From positions 1 to 64,000 of the forward strand of contig JASLYQ010000004.1 of NCBI GenBank assembly GCA_030739735.1: a stretch of DNA of 64,000 bases, read 5' to 3'. The notes beneath the pieces were generated by a model. The model did no database searches and had not been told where the DNA came from. It saw nothing but the letters and a program-made list of their open reading frames with translations. This document shows, piece after piece, positions 19,778 through 29,231 of this stretch. Position 1 is the stretch's first letter, and the number at the start of each line of letters is the position of its first letter. The translations under genes were made by a program, and so were the position numbers. The stretch is from Alphaproteobacteria bacterium. GTDB taxonomy: Bacteria; Pseudomonadota; Alphaproteobacteria; UBA7887.

Positions 19778-22700
19778 ATGCTTTCCAACATCGTAAATAC
19801 GTCCGTGCGCCAGGCTGGCGTGGTGACAGTGTTGGCCTTTCTGCTCCTGGCCTATGGCGCTTGGCAGCTGTTGTTCGTCAGCCTCGATATCTTTCCGGAG
19901 TTCTCGCCCAAGCTGGTGATCGTGCAGACCGAAGCGCCGGGCTATGCTGCCGAGCAGGTCGAGTTGCTGGTGACGCGGCCGATCGAGACGGCGCTCGGTG
20001 GCCTCATCGGTATCGAGGCGGTGCGCTCGCAGTCGATCCAGGGCCTGTCGGTGGTTAATCTCTTCTTTGCGGAATCGACGGACCGCCTGCGCATACGACA
20101 GATGGTGGCGGAACGCCTCGCTCATCTCGACACCGAGATGCCGCCCAGTATCGCCGCCCCGACCATGGTGCCCTTTACCTCATCCTCGGCGACAGTGATG
20201 ACCATCGGTTTGACGGCGGAAGAACGCTCTTTGGCCGACCTGCGCAGCCTGGCTGACTGGACCATAAAGCCACGTCTGCTGCGGGTCGAGGGTGTGGCCG
20301 ACGTGAACGTTTTCGGTGGTGATGTACGCGAGGTACAGGTACAGGCGGCCCCGCTGGCGCTGGCCCGCCACGGCCTCAGCCTCGCTGATGTGGTGGCGGC
20401 GGCCGACGGCGCGCTTGACCGGCGCGGCAGCGGCTTCGTGCAGACCGGCACCCAGCAGCTCGCCTTGAGCACCGAAGGCCAGGCCCTAACGCGCCAGGCG
20501 CTTGCAGACCTCGTCGTGCAAGGGGCAGACGGCGAGGCGGTGCCCCTTGGCATGGTCGCCGAGGTCGCCGACGGCGCCGCGCCGCCTTTCAGCAAGGCCA
20601 CCGTCGCCGCCACGCCGGGCGTGGTGGTGATGATTATCGGCCAGTTCGGCGCCAACACCCTTGCCGTAAGCCGCAGCATCGATGCCGCCCTGACCGAGCT
20701 CAAGCCCGTCTTCGCCGCCCAAGGCGTCGTGCTGCACGACGACCTGTTCCGCCCCGCCGGCTATATCGAACGCTCGCTGGAAGGCATATCGGAGCACCTG
20801 ATGGTGGGGGCGGCGTTGGTGCTCGTGGTGCTTCTGCTGTTCCTCTTCAACATGCGCGCGGCGTTCATCTCGGCTATGGCCATCCCGATGTCGCTGGTGG
20901 CCGCCGTGCTGGTGCTGCTGCAGACCGGGGTTAACCTCAACATCATGGTGCTCGGCGGACTTGCCATCGCGCTTGGCGAGGTGGTGGACGACGCTATCAT
21001 CGATACCGAGAACATCTTCCGACGCTTGCGCGAGAACCGCCGCAGCGCGGTGCCTTTGCCGACACGCCGCGTGGTCTTCAACGCCTCGATGGAGGTGCGC
21101 GGCTCAGTCGTCTATGCCTCATTCATTGTGGCGCTCGCCTTCGTTCCCCTGCTGTCGCTGTCGGGGGTCGCCGGGCGCATGTTCGAGCCCGTCGGCGTCA
21201 CCTATATCCTTGCCATCATGGCTTCCCTGGTGGTGGCGCTGACGTTGACGCCGGCGCTTTGTGTGCTCTTGCTCGGCGAGCACAAGCGGGACCTAGCCGA
21301 GCCACCGTTGATGCGGCTGTTGCGGCCGGTCTACGGTGCCGCCCTGCGCCTTATCGCGCGCCACGATAAGCTAGTGATCGTCTCAGTCGCGATCATGCTG
21401 GTCGCAGGCATCGCCCTACTACCCTACCTCTCGAGCCGCTTCCTACCTGAGCTGCGCGAGGGCCACTACATGATCCATACCTCGGGCGTCCCTGGCACTT
21501 CGCTGGAGGAGAACATCCGACTTGGCAGCCAACTCACGCAGGCGGTGATAGCCATTCCCGGCGTGCGCGCCATGTCGCAATGGGCCGGGCGTGCCGAGCG
21601 CGGTGCCGATACTTTTGGCAGTCACTATTCGGAATACGAGGTCGATCTCGAGCGCCTCTCGGGTCGTGGTCAGCAGAAGGTGCTCGACTCAATCCGCAAT
21701 GTTCTCGACCGCATACCTGGCATGGCAACGGAAGTGAACACCTTCCTCATCGAGCGTGTCGACGAGACCATCTCCGGCTATTCGGCGGCGGTAGTGGTAA
21801 ATATCTTTGGCGCCGGGCTCGACCTGCTCGATCGCAAGGGCCAGGAGGTTGCGGCGTTGTTACGCGATGTGCCCGGCGCGGTCGATGTGCAGGTGCGCGC
21901 GCTGCACGGCGTACCGGTGCTCGCGGTTTCGCCGCTGTCCGACCGCCTGGCACTCTATGGCGCCCGTGCCGGGGACATCTATGATGTCCTGCATCTTGCC
22001 TATGAGGGTCGCCAGGTCGGCGTCATCCACGAGGGCGATCGCACAGTGCCTCTGGTGATCACGCTGCCACCCGCAGCGCGCGGACGTCCCGAGAGGCTGC
22101 CCGCGCTGCCGGTGCCGGGGCGCGACGGTCCGGTGGCGCTCGGTGCCGTCGCCGATATCGTCCAGGACAGTGGCCGCTACGCGATCCTGCACGAGGGTGG
22201 GCGGCGATTGCAGACCGTGACAGCCAATGTGCAGGGCGATGTCGACGGCTTCATGGCTGAGCTGCGCCAGCGCCTGCAAGGCGTGGCGCTACCGCTTGAC
22301 AGCTATATCGAGATTGCCGGTTCTGCGGTGGCGCTCGCAGAATCGCGCCGCGAGCTGGTTCTGCACTCCGCGCTTGCCGGTTTTGGCGTGTTGCTGCTAC
22401 TTTATCTCGCCCTCGGCCGCATCTGGAACGTCACGCTGGTCGTCAGCAATCTGCCGTTCTCGCTTGTTGGCGGTGTAGTCGCGGTGCTGGTCACCGGTGG
22501 CTCGCTATCACTTGGCTCCTTCGTCGGCTTCATTACGCTGTTCGGCATCACGCTGCGCAACTCCATCATGCTGGTTTCCCACTACCGACATCTGGTCGAG
22601 GAGGAGGGCTGTGACTGGTCGATGGATACTGCCATTCGCGGCGCCCAGGAGCGTCTGCCGTCGATTGTCATGACGGCGCTGGTGACCGCGCTTGCCATGC

Positions 22701-22852
22701 TGCCTATCGCCATCGGCAGCGACAATCCCGGGCGCGAGATCATGGGTCCAATGGCCAGTGTCATCATCGGTGGCATGGCCTCGTCGACGTTGTTGAACTT
22801 GCTGGTGCTGCCGGCGCTGATGGCGCGCTACGGCCGCTTCGAAAGGGCGTGA
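19778..22852 (+). CDS. HME-type RND efflux pump (CusA/CzcA-like)
   Basis: 1024 residues, normal for RND pumps, with the first membrane helix at about 13-31, a large periplasmic loop, helices 2-6 (about 340-540), a second loop and helices 8-12 (about 850-1015). The HME-RND signature appears as GEVVDDAIIDTENIFRRLRE in helix 4, with the proton-relay Asp pair, and GSFVGFITLFGITLRNSIML marks the second half. Such pumps use the proton gradient to expel heavy-metal ions or other toxic compounds through an adaptor and a TolC channel; those two genes are at 14.5-17.1 kb. No obvious methionine ladder proves copper or silver as substrate. No strong ribosome site is visible before the ATG. Confidence 0.9.
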   Translation: MLSNIVNTSVRQAGVVTVLAFLLLAYGAWQLLFVSLDIFPEFSPKLVIVQTEAPGYAAEQVELLVTRPIETALGGLIGIEAVRSQSIQGLSVVNLFFAESTDRLRIRQMVAERLAHLDTEMPPSIAAPTMVPFTSSSATVMTIGLTAEERSLADLRSLADWTIKPRLLRVEGVADVNVFGGDVREVQVQAAPLALARHGLSLADVVAAADGALDRRGSGFVQTGTQQLALSTEGQALTRQALADLVVQGADGEAVPLGMVAEVADGAAPPFSKATVAATPGVVVMIIGQFGANTLAVSRSIDAALTELKPVFAAQGVVLHDDLFRPAGYIERSLEGISEHLMVGAALVLVVLLLFLFNMRAAFISAMAIPMSLVAAVLVLLQTGVNLNIMVLGGLAIALGEVVDDAIIDTENIFRRLRENRRSAVPLPTRRVVFNASMEVRGSVVYASFIVALAFVPLLSLSGVAGRMFEPVGVTYILAIMASLVVALTLTPALCVLLLGEHKRDLAEPPLMRLLRPVYGAALRLIARHDKLVIVSVAIMLVAGIALLPYLSSRFLPELREGHYMIHTSGVPGTSLEENIRLGSQLTQAVIAIPGVRAMSQWAGRAERGADTFGSHYSEYEVDLERLSGRGQQKVLDSIRNVLDRIPGMATEVNTFLIERVDETISGYSAAVVVNIFGAGLDLLDRKGQEVAALLRDVPGAVDVQVRALHGVPVLAVSPLSDRLALYGARAGDIYDVLHLAYEGRQVGVIHEGDRTVPLVITLPPAARGRPERLPALPVPGRDGPVALGAVADIVQDSGRYAILHEGGRRLQTVTANVQGDVDGFMAELRQRLQGVALPLDSYIEIAGSAVALAESRRELVLHSALAGFGVLLLLYLALGRIWNVTLVVSNLPFSLVGGVVAVLVTGGSLSLGSFVGFITLFGITLRNSIMLVSHYRHLVEEEGCDWSMDTAIRGAQERLPSIVMTALVTALAMLPIAIGSDNPGREIMGPMASVIIGGMASSTLLNLLVLPALMARYGRFERA

Positions 22853-22888
22853 GATGAACCTTGTTTTCGCCTCCGCTATCGTACTCGC

Positions 22889-23190
22889 GAGTTGCTCATC
22901 GGTCTGCCAGAGAGCCTCGAGCCCGTAGCCTGGTGCACCGTGACGGTGGCGGTGCTGATGGGCATCTGGTGGGTGACCGAGGCACTTGTCGATCCTGGCT
23001 ACAGCGCTCTTGCCGTCGGCGCAATTCTCGCTGCTCAGCATCGCCAATGCCAAGGCCGCTGCGGCAGCCTACGCGCATTCTTTGGTGTTCCTCTTCATGG
23101 GCAGCTTTCTAATTGCGTCGGCGATGCCGAAGTGGAACCTGCACCGGCGCATCGCGCTCTCGCTTGTCGGACTGTTCGCCAACCGGTTGC
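22889..23190 (+). pseudogene. Frameshifted, truncated DASS-family transporter relic
   Basis: Immediately after the RND gene, one frame encodes LPESLEPVAWCTVTVAVLMG and IWWVTEAL, the start of the DASS N-terminal domain. Near base 22980 the match jumps to another frame: TALLPSAQFSLLSIANAKAA, FLFMGSFLIASAMPKW, NLHRRIALSLVGLF. The same blocks are intact in the transporter at 12.8-14.3 kb (TEAIPLSATALLPLALFP, MLGGFIIALGMQRWGLHRRIAL). Homology stops at about 23190, where the cobM stop begins, so some 400 residues are missing. It is a decayed paralogue cut off at the border of the cob cluster. Confidence 0.82.
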
Positions 23191-23195
23191 GCCGG

Positions 23196-23963
23196 TCAAT
23201 CCGGCTTGCGTCTTGGTCGCAAAATATGCGCGTGGCTGGCAGCATACAGTGCGCTCTCGGCGTGGGTGGTGTCGGCGAGTGCGGGGCCTACCAATATGAG
23301 CGCGGTTCGGGTGATCTTGGCGGTGCGGACCTGGGCGTGGATATTAGCCAATGTGCCACGGATAACCTGCTCGTCGGGCCAACTTGCGCGGTAGACCACG
23401 GCGACAGGGCAGGCTTCGCCGTAGTGGGGCGCGAGCGCCCGCACGACGGCGCGCAGGTTGCGGATCGAAAGGTGAATGGCGAGAGTCGCGGCGGATTGCC
23501 CGAGCGTTTCGAGCTCTTCGCCCTTGGGCATTACCGAGGCTTTGCCGGCGGTGCGGGTGAGGATCACGGTCTGGCTCACGCCGGGCTTGGTTAACTCGCA
23601 GCCCAAGGTCGCGGCGGCGGCGGCGAAGGCGGGCACGCCGGGGGTGATGTCATAAGGAATGCTGAGGGCATCGAGGCGGCGCATTTGTTCGGCGATGGCG
23701 CCATAGAGCGAAGGGTCGCCAGAATGCACCCGCGCGACGTCAAGACCGGCTTCGTGCGCGGCCTGCATTTCCGCGACAATCTCGTCGAGGGTGAGTGGCG
23801 CGGTGTCCACCACGCGCGCGCTATCGGGAGCCACGGCCACCAAGTCAGTTGGCACAAGTGAGCCGGCATAGAGACAAACCGAGCAGGTAGCGATCAGATC
23901 GTGCCCGCGCACGGTGATAAGATCAGTAGCGCCGGGGCCGGCGCCGATAAAATGCACCGTCAT
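23196..23963 (-). CDS. cobM: Precorrin-4 C11-methyltransferase
   Basis: 255 residues of the SAM-dependent tetrapyrrole methylase (TP_methylase) fold. It starts [18 protein letters not shown], has the substrate loop [15 protein letters not shown] near residue 80 and [16 protein letters not shown] at about 107. These match CobM/CbiF, which methylates precorrin-4 at C11 in the corrin pathway. Last gene of the minus-strand block cbiX-cobH-cobL-cobI-cbiG/cobJ-cobM, overlapping the previous gene by four bases (ATGA). The C-terminus is slightly extended and basic ([10 protein letters not shown]). Confidence 0.94.
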   Translation of the reverse strand: MTVHFIGAGPGATDLITVRGHDLIATCSVCLYAGSLVPTDLVAVAPDSARVVDTAPLTLDEIVAEMQAAHEAGLDVARVHSGDPSLYGAIAEQMRRLDALSIPYDITPGVPAFAAAAATLGCELTKPGVSQTVILTRTAGKASVMPKGEELETLGQSAATLAIHLSIRNLRAVVRALAPHYGEACPVAVVYRASWPDEQVIRGTLANIHAQVRTAKITRTALILVGPALADTTHAESALYAASHAHILRPRRKPD

Positions 23964-25726
23964 GCGCGATCCCCATAGCCGCGCGGCGTATAAATCCAGG
24001 GCGCGGCAAAATCGCGGTCGAGTGTGCGCGTGCTCTGGGAGCCGACCATCACCAGAGTCATCATATCGACATCGTCGACCGAGAGTGCGGCAAGCGTCGT
24101 TGCTGTCACGGTTTCATCATCGCGGCCAAGACTGCGTGCCAGCAGCACCGGTGTATCAGGCGCGCGATGCTTGAGCAAAATTCCGCGCGCCTCGGCCAGA
24201 CCCTGGCGCCGACGCTTGGAGACAGGATTGTAAAAGGCGACCACGAACCCCCCCCTTGCCGCCGCCTTGACGCGGCGTGCGATCACCTCCCATGGCGTCA
24301 TCAAATCTGAAAGCGAGATGGCACAGAAGTCATGACCTAGCGGTGCGCCGGCACGGGCGGCGGCGGCTTGCAGAGCGGAGATACCTGGCGCCACTACGAC
24401 CTCGACGGGTCGCCATTCCGGCTTGGCGCAACGCTCCAGGCGCTCGAAGACCAGCGACGCCATAGCGTAAATCCCGGCATCGCCCGAGCAGACCAGCGCC
24501 ACGCGCTTCCCCGTAGCGGCAAGATCGAGCGCGGCATCGACGCGTGTCTCCTCCTCGCCCAGCGCATAGGCATGGCGCTCGCCCGCGGCCTGGCCGAGCA
24601 GGTCGAGATAGAGGCCATAACCCACCAGGTCCGTTGACTGGGCAATCAGCCGGCTCGCTTCGGGTGTGCGCCAGTCGGCCGTGCCGGGACCGATTCCGAC
24701 CACAGCCAGGCGTCCGCGTGCGGCGCCGATGGCCGCGGCATCCAGTAGCCCGCTGGCACGCGCCAAGGCGCAAGTCACGCCGTCGCGCTTGCGCTTGGTA
24801 ACGATGAGTGCGCCATCTCCTCCGACGCAGGCCAGCGCCGCGCCTTCGGCTACACCGTGGCAACCGACCTCGCGGAACACCGTCTCGGACGGTGCGCTTA
24901 GGCGCGGTGTCTCCTGCTCCAGGCGCGCCGCGGGGAAGACGCGCAACGGCACGTCGAGTTCCGCCGCGAGAGCGGTCAGGGTCGGCTCGTCAGCCTTGAT
25001 GTCTAGAGTGGCCACACAGGCGACGGCGCCCGGCGCGATTCGGGCCTCGGTCAGAACCTCCACAGCCAAGGTGGTGGCGCTCTTGGCGCCGCGTTCGCAG
25101 CCGATACCGAGGGCGTAGGTTTGCGGGTGATAGACAAGCGTTGCGGCATCGCCCGCTGCCGCCTGAGCCGATATCAGGATATGCAAGTCTTCGCCGCTCG
25201 GCAGGTCTGGCAACCACGGCGCCTCGCCATCGACCGTCACCCCGGCACCAGCCAGCAGCGCCGCGGCAAAAGGCTTGACATGTTCGGGATTGGCGAGGCG
25301 CCAGCCAGGCGGCGGGTCGTCGAAGGCAGTGCCGAAGCGCGCCTCGCTCGCCGTGGTGATGGCGGCGTGCGCGCCGAGTGCTGCGGCGATCGTCTCGGCT
25401 AGGGTATTGGCACCACGGTGACCGCCAAGGAGTGGCACTACGGTACTTCCATCATCGGCGACAGCGAGCACTGGGGGCTCGGATGTCTTGTCGGTAAGCA
25501 CGGGGGCGAGACAGCGGATCAGTACTCCTGCTGCGCAGATACCAATAATCGGTATACCTGCATCGAATACGGCGCGCAGGTGCTCACCGACATCAGAGAA
25601 AGTTGCCTCGGCATCGGTTCGTCTCTTAAATCCGTACAGAGTGGCACCGGGCAGTGCCGTAGAAACGCGTTCCGCGGTCGCCATTCCTGAGGCGCCTAGC
25701 ACCACGATCGCAGGGTTCACCGCCAA
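23960..25726 (-). CDS. cobJ: CbiG-CobJ fusion: cobalamin biosynthesis protein / precorrin-3B C17-methyltransferase
   Basis: 588 residues in two parts. Residues 1-330 are a full CbiG: N-terminal domain, [16 protein letters not shown] and [17 protein letters not shown], then the C-terminal CbiG/CobE-like domain with [12 protein letters not shown] and [15 protein letters not shown]. Residues about 345-588 are a CobJ/CbiH tetrapyrrole methylase: [56 protein letters not shown]. CobJ methylates C17 during ring contraction; CbiG opens the lactone in the early-cobalt route, while CobE, its relative, occurs in aerobic producers. Fusion of the two activities is known in some bacteria. It overlaps the preceding cobI (minus order) by 10 bases. 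Confidence 0.92.
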   Translation of the reverse strand: MAVNPAIVVLGASGMATAERVSTALPGATLYGFKRRTDAEATFSDVGEHLRAVFDAGIPIIGICAAGVLIRCLAPVLTDKTSEPPVLAVADDGSTVVPLLGGHRGANTLAETIAAALGAHAAITTASEARFGTAFDDPPPGWRLANPEHVKPFAAALLAGAGVTVDGEAPWLPDLPSGEDLHILISAQAAAGDAATLVYHPQTYALGIGCERGAKSATTLAVEVLTEARIAPGAVACVATLDIKADEPTLTALAAELDVPLRVFPAARLEQETPRLSAPSETVFREVGCHGVAEGAALACVGGDGALIVTKRKRDGVTCALARASGLLDAAAIGAARGRLAVVGIGPGTADWRTPEASRLIAQSTDLVGYGLYLDLLGQAAGERHAYALGEEETRVDAALDLAATGKRVALVCSGDAGIYAMASLVFERLERCAKPEWRPVEVVVAPGISALQAAAARAGAPLGHDFCAISLSDLMTPWEVIARRVKAAARGGFVVAFYNPVSKRRRQGLAEARGILLKHRAPDTPVLLARSLGRDDETVTATTLAALSVDDVDMMTLVMVGSQSTRTLDRDFAAPWIYTPRGYGDRA

Positions 25727-26421
25727 GCCTCCCCACGCCGGTGCACCAGGATCATCGAGAAATAGGGCACTTTGTCGGGGTCGACGTTGGTCAATAGCAG
25801 GGCGCGCTCGTCGGCCATGGTCGCGCGCTCGATGTAGCGCGCCTGTGCCGTCAAGCCGAGATGGTCGAGCACTTGGCGTACTTTGGTGAAATGCCTGCTC
25901 AGCTTGACGATCGCAGCTGCCTCGACCACTGCCAGCCGTGCGGCTAGCGCGTCAGCCTTCAGCGGTGCCGGAATGACCGCAAGCACGTCGTTACGCGAGG
26001 TCAGCGGCACGCCGAGACGGCAGGCCGCGGCGGTCAGAGAGGAGACACCTGGCACCACCTCGACCGGGCAGTGGTCAGCCAGGCGGGCGAAGAGATACAT
26101 GAACGAGCCGTAGAGAAATGGATCGCCTTCGCAGAGCACGGCGACATCCTTACCGCCGGCAACGATGTCCGCGATCTCCTCCGCCGCCTGATCATAGACC
26201 TCGTGCGCGGGAAAGCGCGAGGCCACCATGGGCACGCGGATGGCGATCTCGCGCTGGCCGGCGGGCAGGTGTGTGGCAACGATGGCGCGGGTCAGACTCT
26301 CGCCCGTCTCCGGCGCTGGAAAGGCGAGTACCGGTGAGGCCTGCAAGATGCGCAAGGCCTTCAAGGTCAGAAGCTCGGGATCGCCTGGCCCGACGCCTAG
26401 CCCGTAGACGGTTCCACTCAT
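25717..26421 (-). CDS. cobI: Precorrin-2 C20-methyltransferase
   Basis: 234 residues from the ATG at 26421, chosen because it overlaps the cobL stop as ATGA and begins the family-typical TVYGLGVGPGDPELLTLKA; longer frames upstream are just cobL in another frame. Motifs: LCEGDPFLYGSFMYLFARL near residue 95, VVPGVSSLTAAACRLGVPL near 120, and VKLSRHFTKVRQVL in the C-terminal half. CobI transfers a methyl group from SAM to C20 of precorrin-2. Part of the overlapping cbiX-to-cobM operon. Confidence 0.95.
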   Translation of the reverse strand: MSGTVYGLGVGPGDPELLTLKALRILQASPVLAFPAPETGESLTRAIVATHLPAGQREIAIRVPMVASRFPAHEVYDQAAEEIADIVAGGKDVAVLCEGDPFLYGSFMYLFARLADHCPVEVVPGVSSLTAAACRLGVPLTSRNDVLAVIPAPLKADALAARLAVVEAAAIVKLSRHFTKVRQVLDHLGLTAQARYIERATMADERALLLTNVDPDKVPYFSMILVHRRGEAWR

Positions 26422-27611
26422 GGTTTCTCCGCAATCAACTGGGTGACGGGTCTGAGCGCGCGCCAGGCGACGCTGTCGCCCATGGGCTCGGCGCGGGAGA
26501 CGACAAGGCGTACTAGACGTCCGCCCGTGCGCGTTTGCCATTCGAGGATACGGCTCTCGCCTGTCACGGTGACGGCGTTAGCGACCAGCCGTCCGCCGCT
26601 GCCCAAGGCCTGCCAGCAGACCCGCCAAGTCTCTTCGTTCGCTACGCCGCCGCCAAGGAAGATGGTATCGGGCTGCGTCAGCCCGGCTAGCGCCTCGGGC
26701 GCTGCCCCCTCCACGATGTCCAGTCCAGGAACGCCGAGAGCTTCGGCATTGGTAATGATGCGGGCGCAACGTGCCGCCTCGCGCTCGATGGCGATGGCTC
26801 TGCAGCGACGGTCGCTGCGTAGCCATTCTATGGCTATCGATCCTGCACCGGCGCCAACGTCCCACAATAGTTGTCCGGGCAAGGGAGCTAGCGCCGATAG
26901 TGTCACGGCGCGAACCTCGCGCTTGGTGAGCTGACCATCGCTCTCGAAGGTGTTATCTTCCAGGCCGGGTACGCGAGCGTGGGCGGGTCCTCCCAGGCAA
27001 TCGACGGCAATGGTATTGAGATCGGCCGTCTCGTCCTGCCAAGTGGCGGCGGTTGCTTCGATGCGTTGCTCCTCTGGACCGCCCATGCGTTCGAGCACCA
27101 TGATTCGACTTTCGCCATAGCCGCAGGCCACCAGATGTGCCGCGAGTTTAGCCGGCGTTGCGCCGTCATTGCTCAGGGCGAGCAGCTTCGCACTAGGATA
27201 GAGGCAGGCGTTGACCAGCGCCAAAGACCGCCCATGCAGACTGAGGCATTCGACGTCAGGTAGTGGCCAGCCAAGGCGGGCGCAGGCCAGCGAGAACGCG
27301 GAAGGCGCCGGGAATATGCGCATCTCGGCGATGGGGATGCGCGCCGCCAGTGTGGTGCCGATACCCCAGCACAGGGGATCGCCGCTTGCCAGTACGCAGA
27401 TCGCCTCGCCGCGGCGGGTGACGATCTCGTTGACCCGATGGCCGAGCGGGCTCGACCAGGCTAGGCGCTCGCGACCATCGTCTGGTAGCATGGCCAGGTG
27501 ACGTCCACCGCCAACTAAAACCGCCGCATTGTTAAGCGCCGCGCGTGCGGCCGGGCCAAGCCCTTCGGGACCATCCTCGCCAATGCCGACGACGCTGAGC
27601 CAGGGTGTCAT
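26418..27611 (-). CDS. cobL: Precorrin-6Y C5,15-methyltransferase (decarboxylating)
   Basis: 397 residues: an N-terminal tetrapyrrole methylase domain (CbiE-like; LSVVGIGEDGPEGLGPAARA at the start, VLASGDPLCWGIGTTLAARI near 95) fused to a C-terminal class I methyltransferase (CbiT-like; LLWDVGAGAGSIAIEWLR near 250). This two-domain CobL methylates C5 and C15 and removes the acetate side-chain carboxyl. It starts inside the end of cobH (ATGA overlap) and its stop overlaps the cobI start. Confidence 0.95.
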   Translation of the reverse strand: MTPWLSVVGIGEDGPEGLGPAARAALNNAAVLVGGGRHLAMLPDDGRERLAWSSPLGHRVNEIVTRRGEAICVLASGDPLCWGIGTTLAARIPIAEMRIFPAPSAFSLACARLGWPLPDVECLSLHGRSLALVNACLYPSAKLLALSNDGATPAKLAAHLVACGYGESRIMVLERMGGPEEQRIEATAATWQDETADLNTIAVDCLGGPAHARVPGLEDNTFESDGQLTKREVRAVTLSALAPLPGQLLWDVGAGAGSIAIEWLRSDRRCRAIAIEREAARCARIITNAEALGVPGLDIVEGAAPEALAGLTQPDTIFLGGGVANEETWRVCWQALGSGGRLVANAVTVTGESRILEWQTRTGGRLVRLVVSRAEPMGDSVAWRALRPVTQLIAEKP

Positions 27612-28219
27612 GGGAGTCCAGCCACGGCGTTGACCGCCGCCGCCGCCATAGCGCTACCACCGCGTCGCCCGCGCAGCGTGAGATAAGGCACGTCGGTATG
27701 GGCGATCAACGCTTCTTTCGATTCCACGGCGCCGACGAAACCCACGGGAAAGGCGAGGATTGTTGCTGGGCGGGGTGCGCCGTCGGCCAATAGCTCGAGC
27801 AGGCGGAACAGGGCCGTCGGCGCATTGCCGATGGCGACCACGGCGTTGTCTAAGCGTGTGCCCCAGAGGTCGACGGCGGCAGCTGAACGTGTGGTGCCTT
27901 GCGCCTCGGCCTCGTCCAGGGTGCAGATGACCGCGTTCTCACCTGACAGGCGGCTGCGGATGATTCCGTCAGCGGTCATGCGACTGTCTGTCAAGATCGG
28001 GGCACCCTTCGCAAGCGCACGGCAGGCCGCTACGGCGGGGTCGCCCGCATGGGCGAGATCGGTCACGACATCGGTCATGCCGCAGGCGTGTACGATGCGC
28101 ACCGCTACTTCGGCCAAGGCGGGTGGCAGACCGTCGAGCGGCGTCTCGGCGTGGATAATTGCGAAGGATCGGCGATAGATCTCCTCCGGGTCGCGCAGCC
28201 ATGCGCCGAGCGCGCTCAT
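27608..28219 (-). CDS. cobH: Precorrin-8X methylmutase
   Basis: 203 residues, full length. It has the catalytic-His region VRIVHACGMTDVV, then GAPILTDSRMTADGI and the C-terminal FPVGFVGAVESKEAL, all diagnostic of CobH/CbiC, which moves a methyl group from C11 to C12 to form hydrogenobyrinate. The start codon overlaps the cbiX stop. It is the second gene of the cbiX-to-cobM unit. Confidence 0.96.
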   Translation of the reverse strand: MSALGAWLRDPEEIYRRSFAIIHAETPLDGLPPALAEVAVRIVHACGMTDVVTDLAHAGDPAVAACRALAKGAPILTDSRMTADGIIRSRLSGENAVICTLDEAEAQGTTRSAAAVDLWGTRLDNAVVAIGNAPTALFRLLELLADGAPRPATILAFPVGFVGAVESKEALIAHTDVPYLTLRGRRGGSAMAAAAVNAVAGLP

Positions 28220-29181
28220 TTCATGCTCTTCGGCCCCAGCGGATGTGCCGCATGGGGATACGGGTGATGGTGGTGAAACCCGTGATCGTGATCGTGACCT
28301 TGGGACTCCCCGGTACCGATGCCTTCCACATGATGGTGGTGGCTTTCCTGGCGTAGCCCCACCTCGTCCTCGAAGCCCAACATCTGCTCACGATACTTGC
28401 AGAGCTTACAGTTCATGACATTAGTTTCGTTGAGGATCTCGCGCACGCGCTCGGCGAAAGTGTCTAGCACCAGCGGGTGGTCGTTGAGATAGGGAGCCTT
28501 GAGGAACTCGATATCGGGATGTCGCTCCGCAACAACGCCGGTGTAGTGGTAGATGCGCTTCACTAAGATGCCGGTAAAGAGGAAATAGGGGAAGACGACG
28601 ATACGTCGATAGCCGAGCCTGGCGACATGCTCCAGCCCCGGCTCAACGAGCGGAAAGGTAACGCCGGAATAGGCGGTCTCGCCCCAGCCCAAACCGAGGC
28701 CTTCCCAGATCAAGCGCATGACCTTGGCGATGTTGCTGTTGGCGTCCGGGTCCGAGGTGCCGCGCCCGACCACGACTAGTGCCGTGTCCTCGCGCGCGAT
28801 ATGATCACCGGCGGCGGCGAGAGCCTCCTCGACGCAGACCCCGGCGGCGCGAATTAGCTTCAGATTGATGCCGAGCTCGCGGCTATAATCGATGGTCAGC
28901 TCCGGGTGCTCGGCACCGTAGGCGCCCAGAACCGAGGGAATGTCGTTCTTTGCGTGGCCGGCGGCGAACAGCATGCCGGGCACGGCCAGAATGCGGGTAT
29001 TGCCGCGTTCACGCAAAGCATCGAGGCCTTCCCGAATGATCGGTGTGGCGAACTCGAGAAAGCCCGAATCGACATCGTACTCCGGCAGGCGCTCGGCGAT
29101 GCCGCGGGCGACGGCCGCGAACTCTTTTACCGCTTCATCGTCGCGGCTACCATGGCCACAGACCATGACGCCCGTGCTCAT
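28216..29181 (-). CDS. cbiX: Sirohydrochlorin cobaltochelatase CbiX (long form, Cys- and His-rich tail)
   Basis: 321 residues. Two tandem chelatase-fold repeats (about 1-125 and 130-250) carry GVMVCGHGSRDDEAVKEFAA with the metal-binding His, and LVVVGRGTSDPDANSNIAKV in the second. The C-terminal 70 residues contain MNCKLCKYR, the MxCxxC motif that binds an Fe-S cluster in long CbiX proteins. They also hold a strongly His-rich tail (HHHH, HDHDHG, HHHHPYPHAAH) likely to store or hand over cobalt. CbiX inserts cobalt early, into sirohydrochlorin; its presence beside the late chelatase gene cobN is discussed under findings. First gene of its block; only 50 bases separate it from divergent cbiB. 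Confidence 0.93.
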   Translation of the reverse strand: MSTGVMVCGHGSRDDEAVKEFAAVARGIAERLPEYDVDSGFLEFATPIIREGLDALRERGNTRILAVPGMLFAAGHAKNDIPSVLGAYGAEHPELTIDYSRELGINLKLIRAAGVCVEEALAAAGDHIAREDTALVVVGRGTSDPDANSNIAKVMRLIWEGLGLGWGETAYSGVTFPLVEPGLEHVARLGYRRIVVFPYFLFTGILVKRIYHYTGVVAERHPDIEFLKAPYLNDHPLVLDTFAERVREILNETNVMNCKLCKYREQMLGFEDEVGLRQESHHHHVEGIGTGESQGHDHDHGFHHHHPYPHAAHPLGPKSMK

Positions 29182-29231
29182 GACCAGACCCCGGCGTTGA
29201 CCACGCCCGCAGCCCTCTTCATGCTCGCGCT

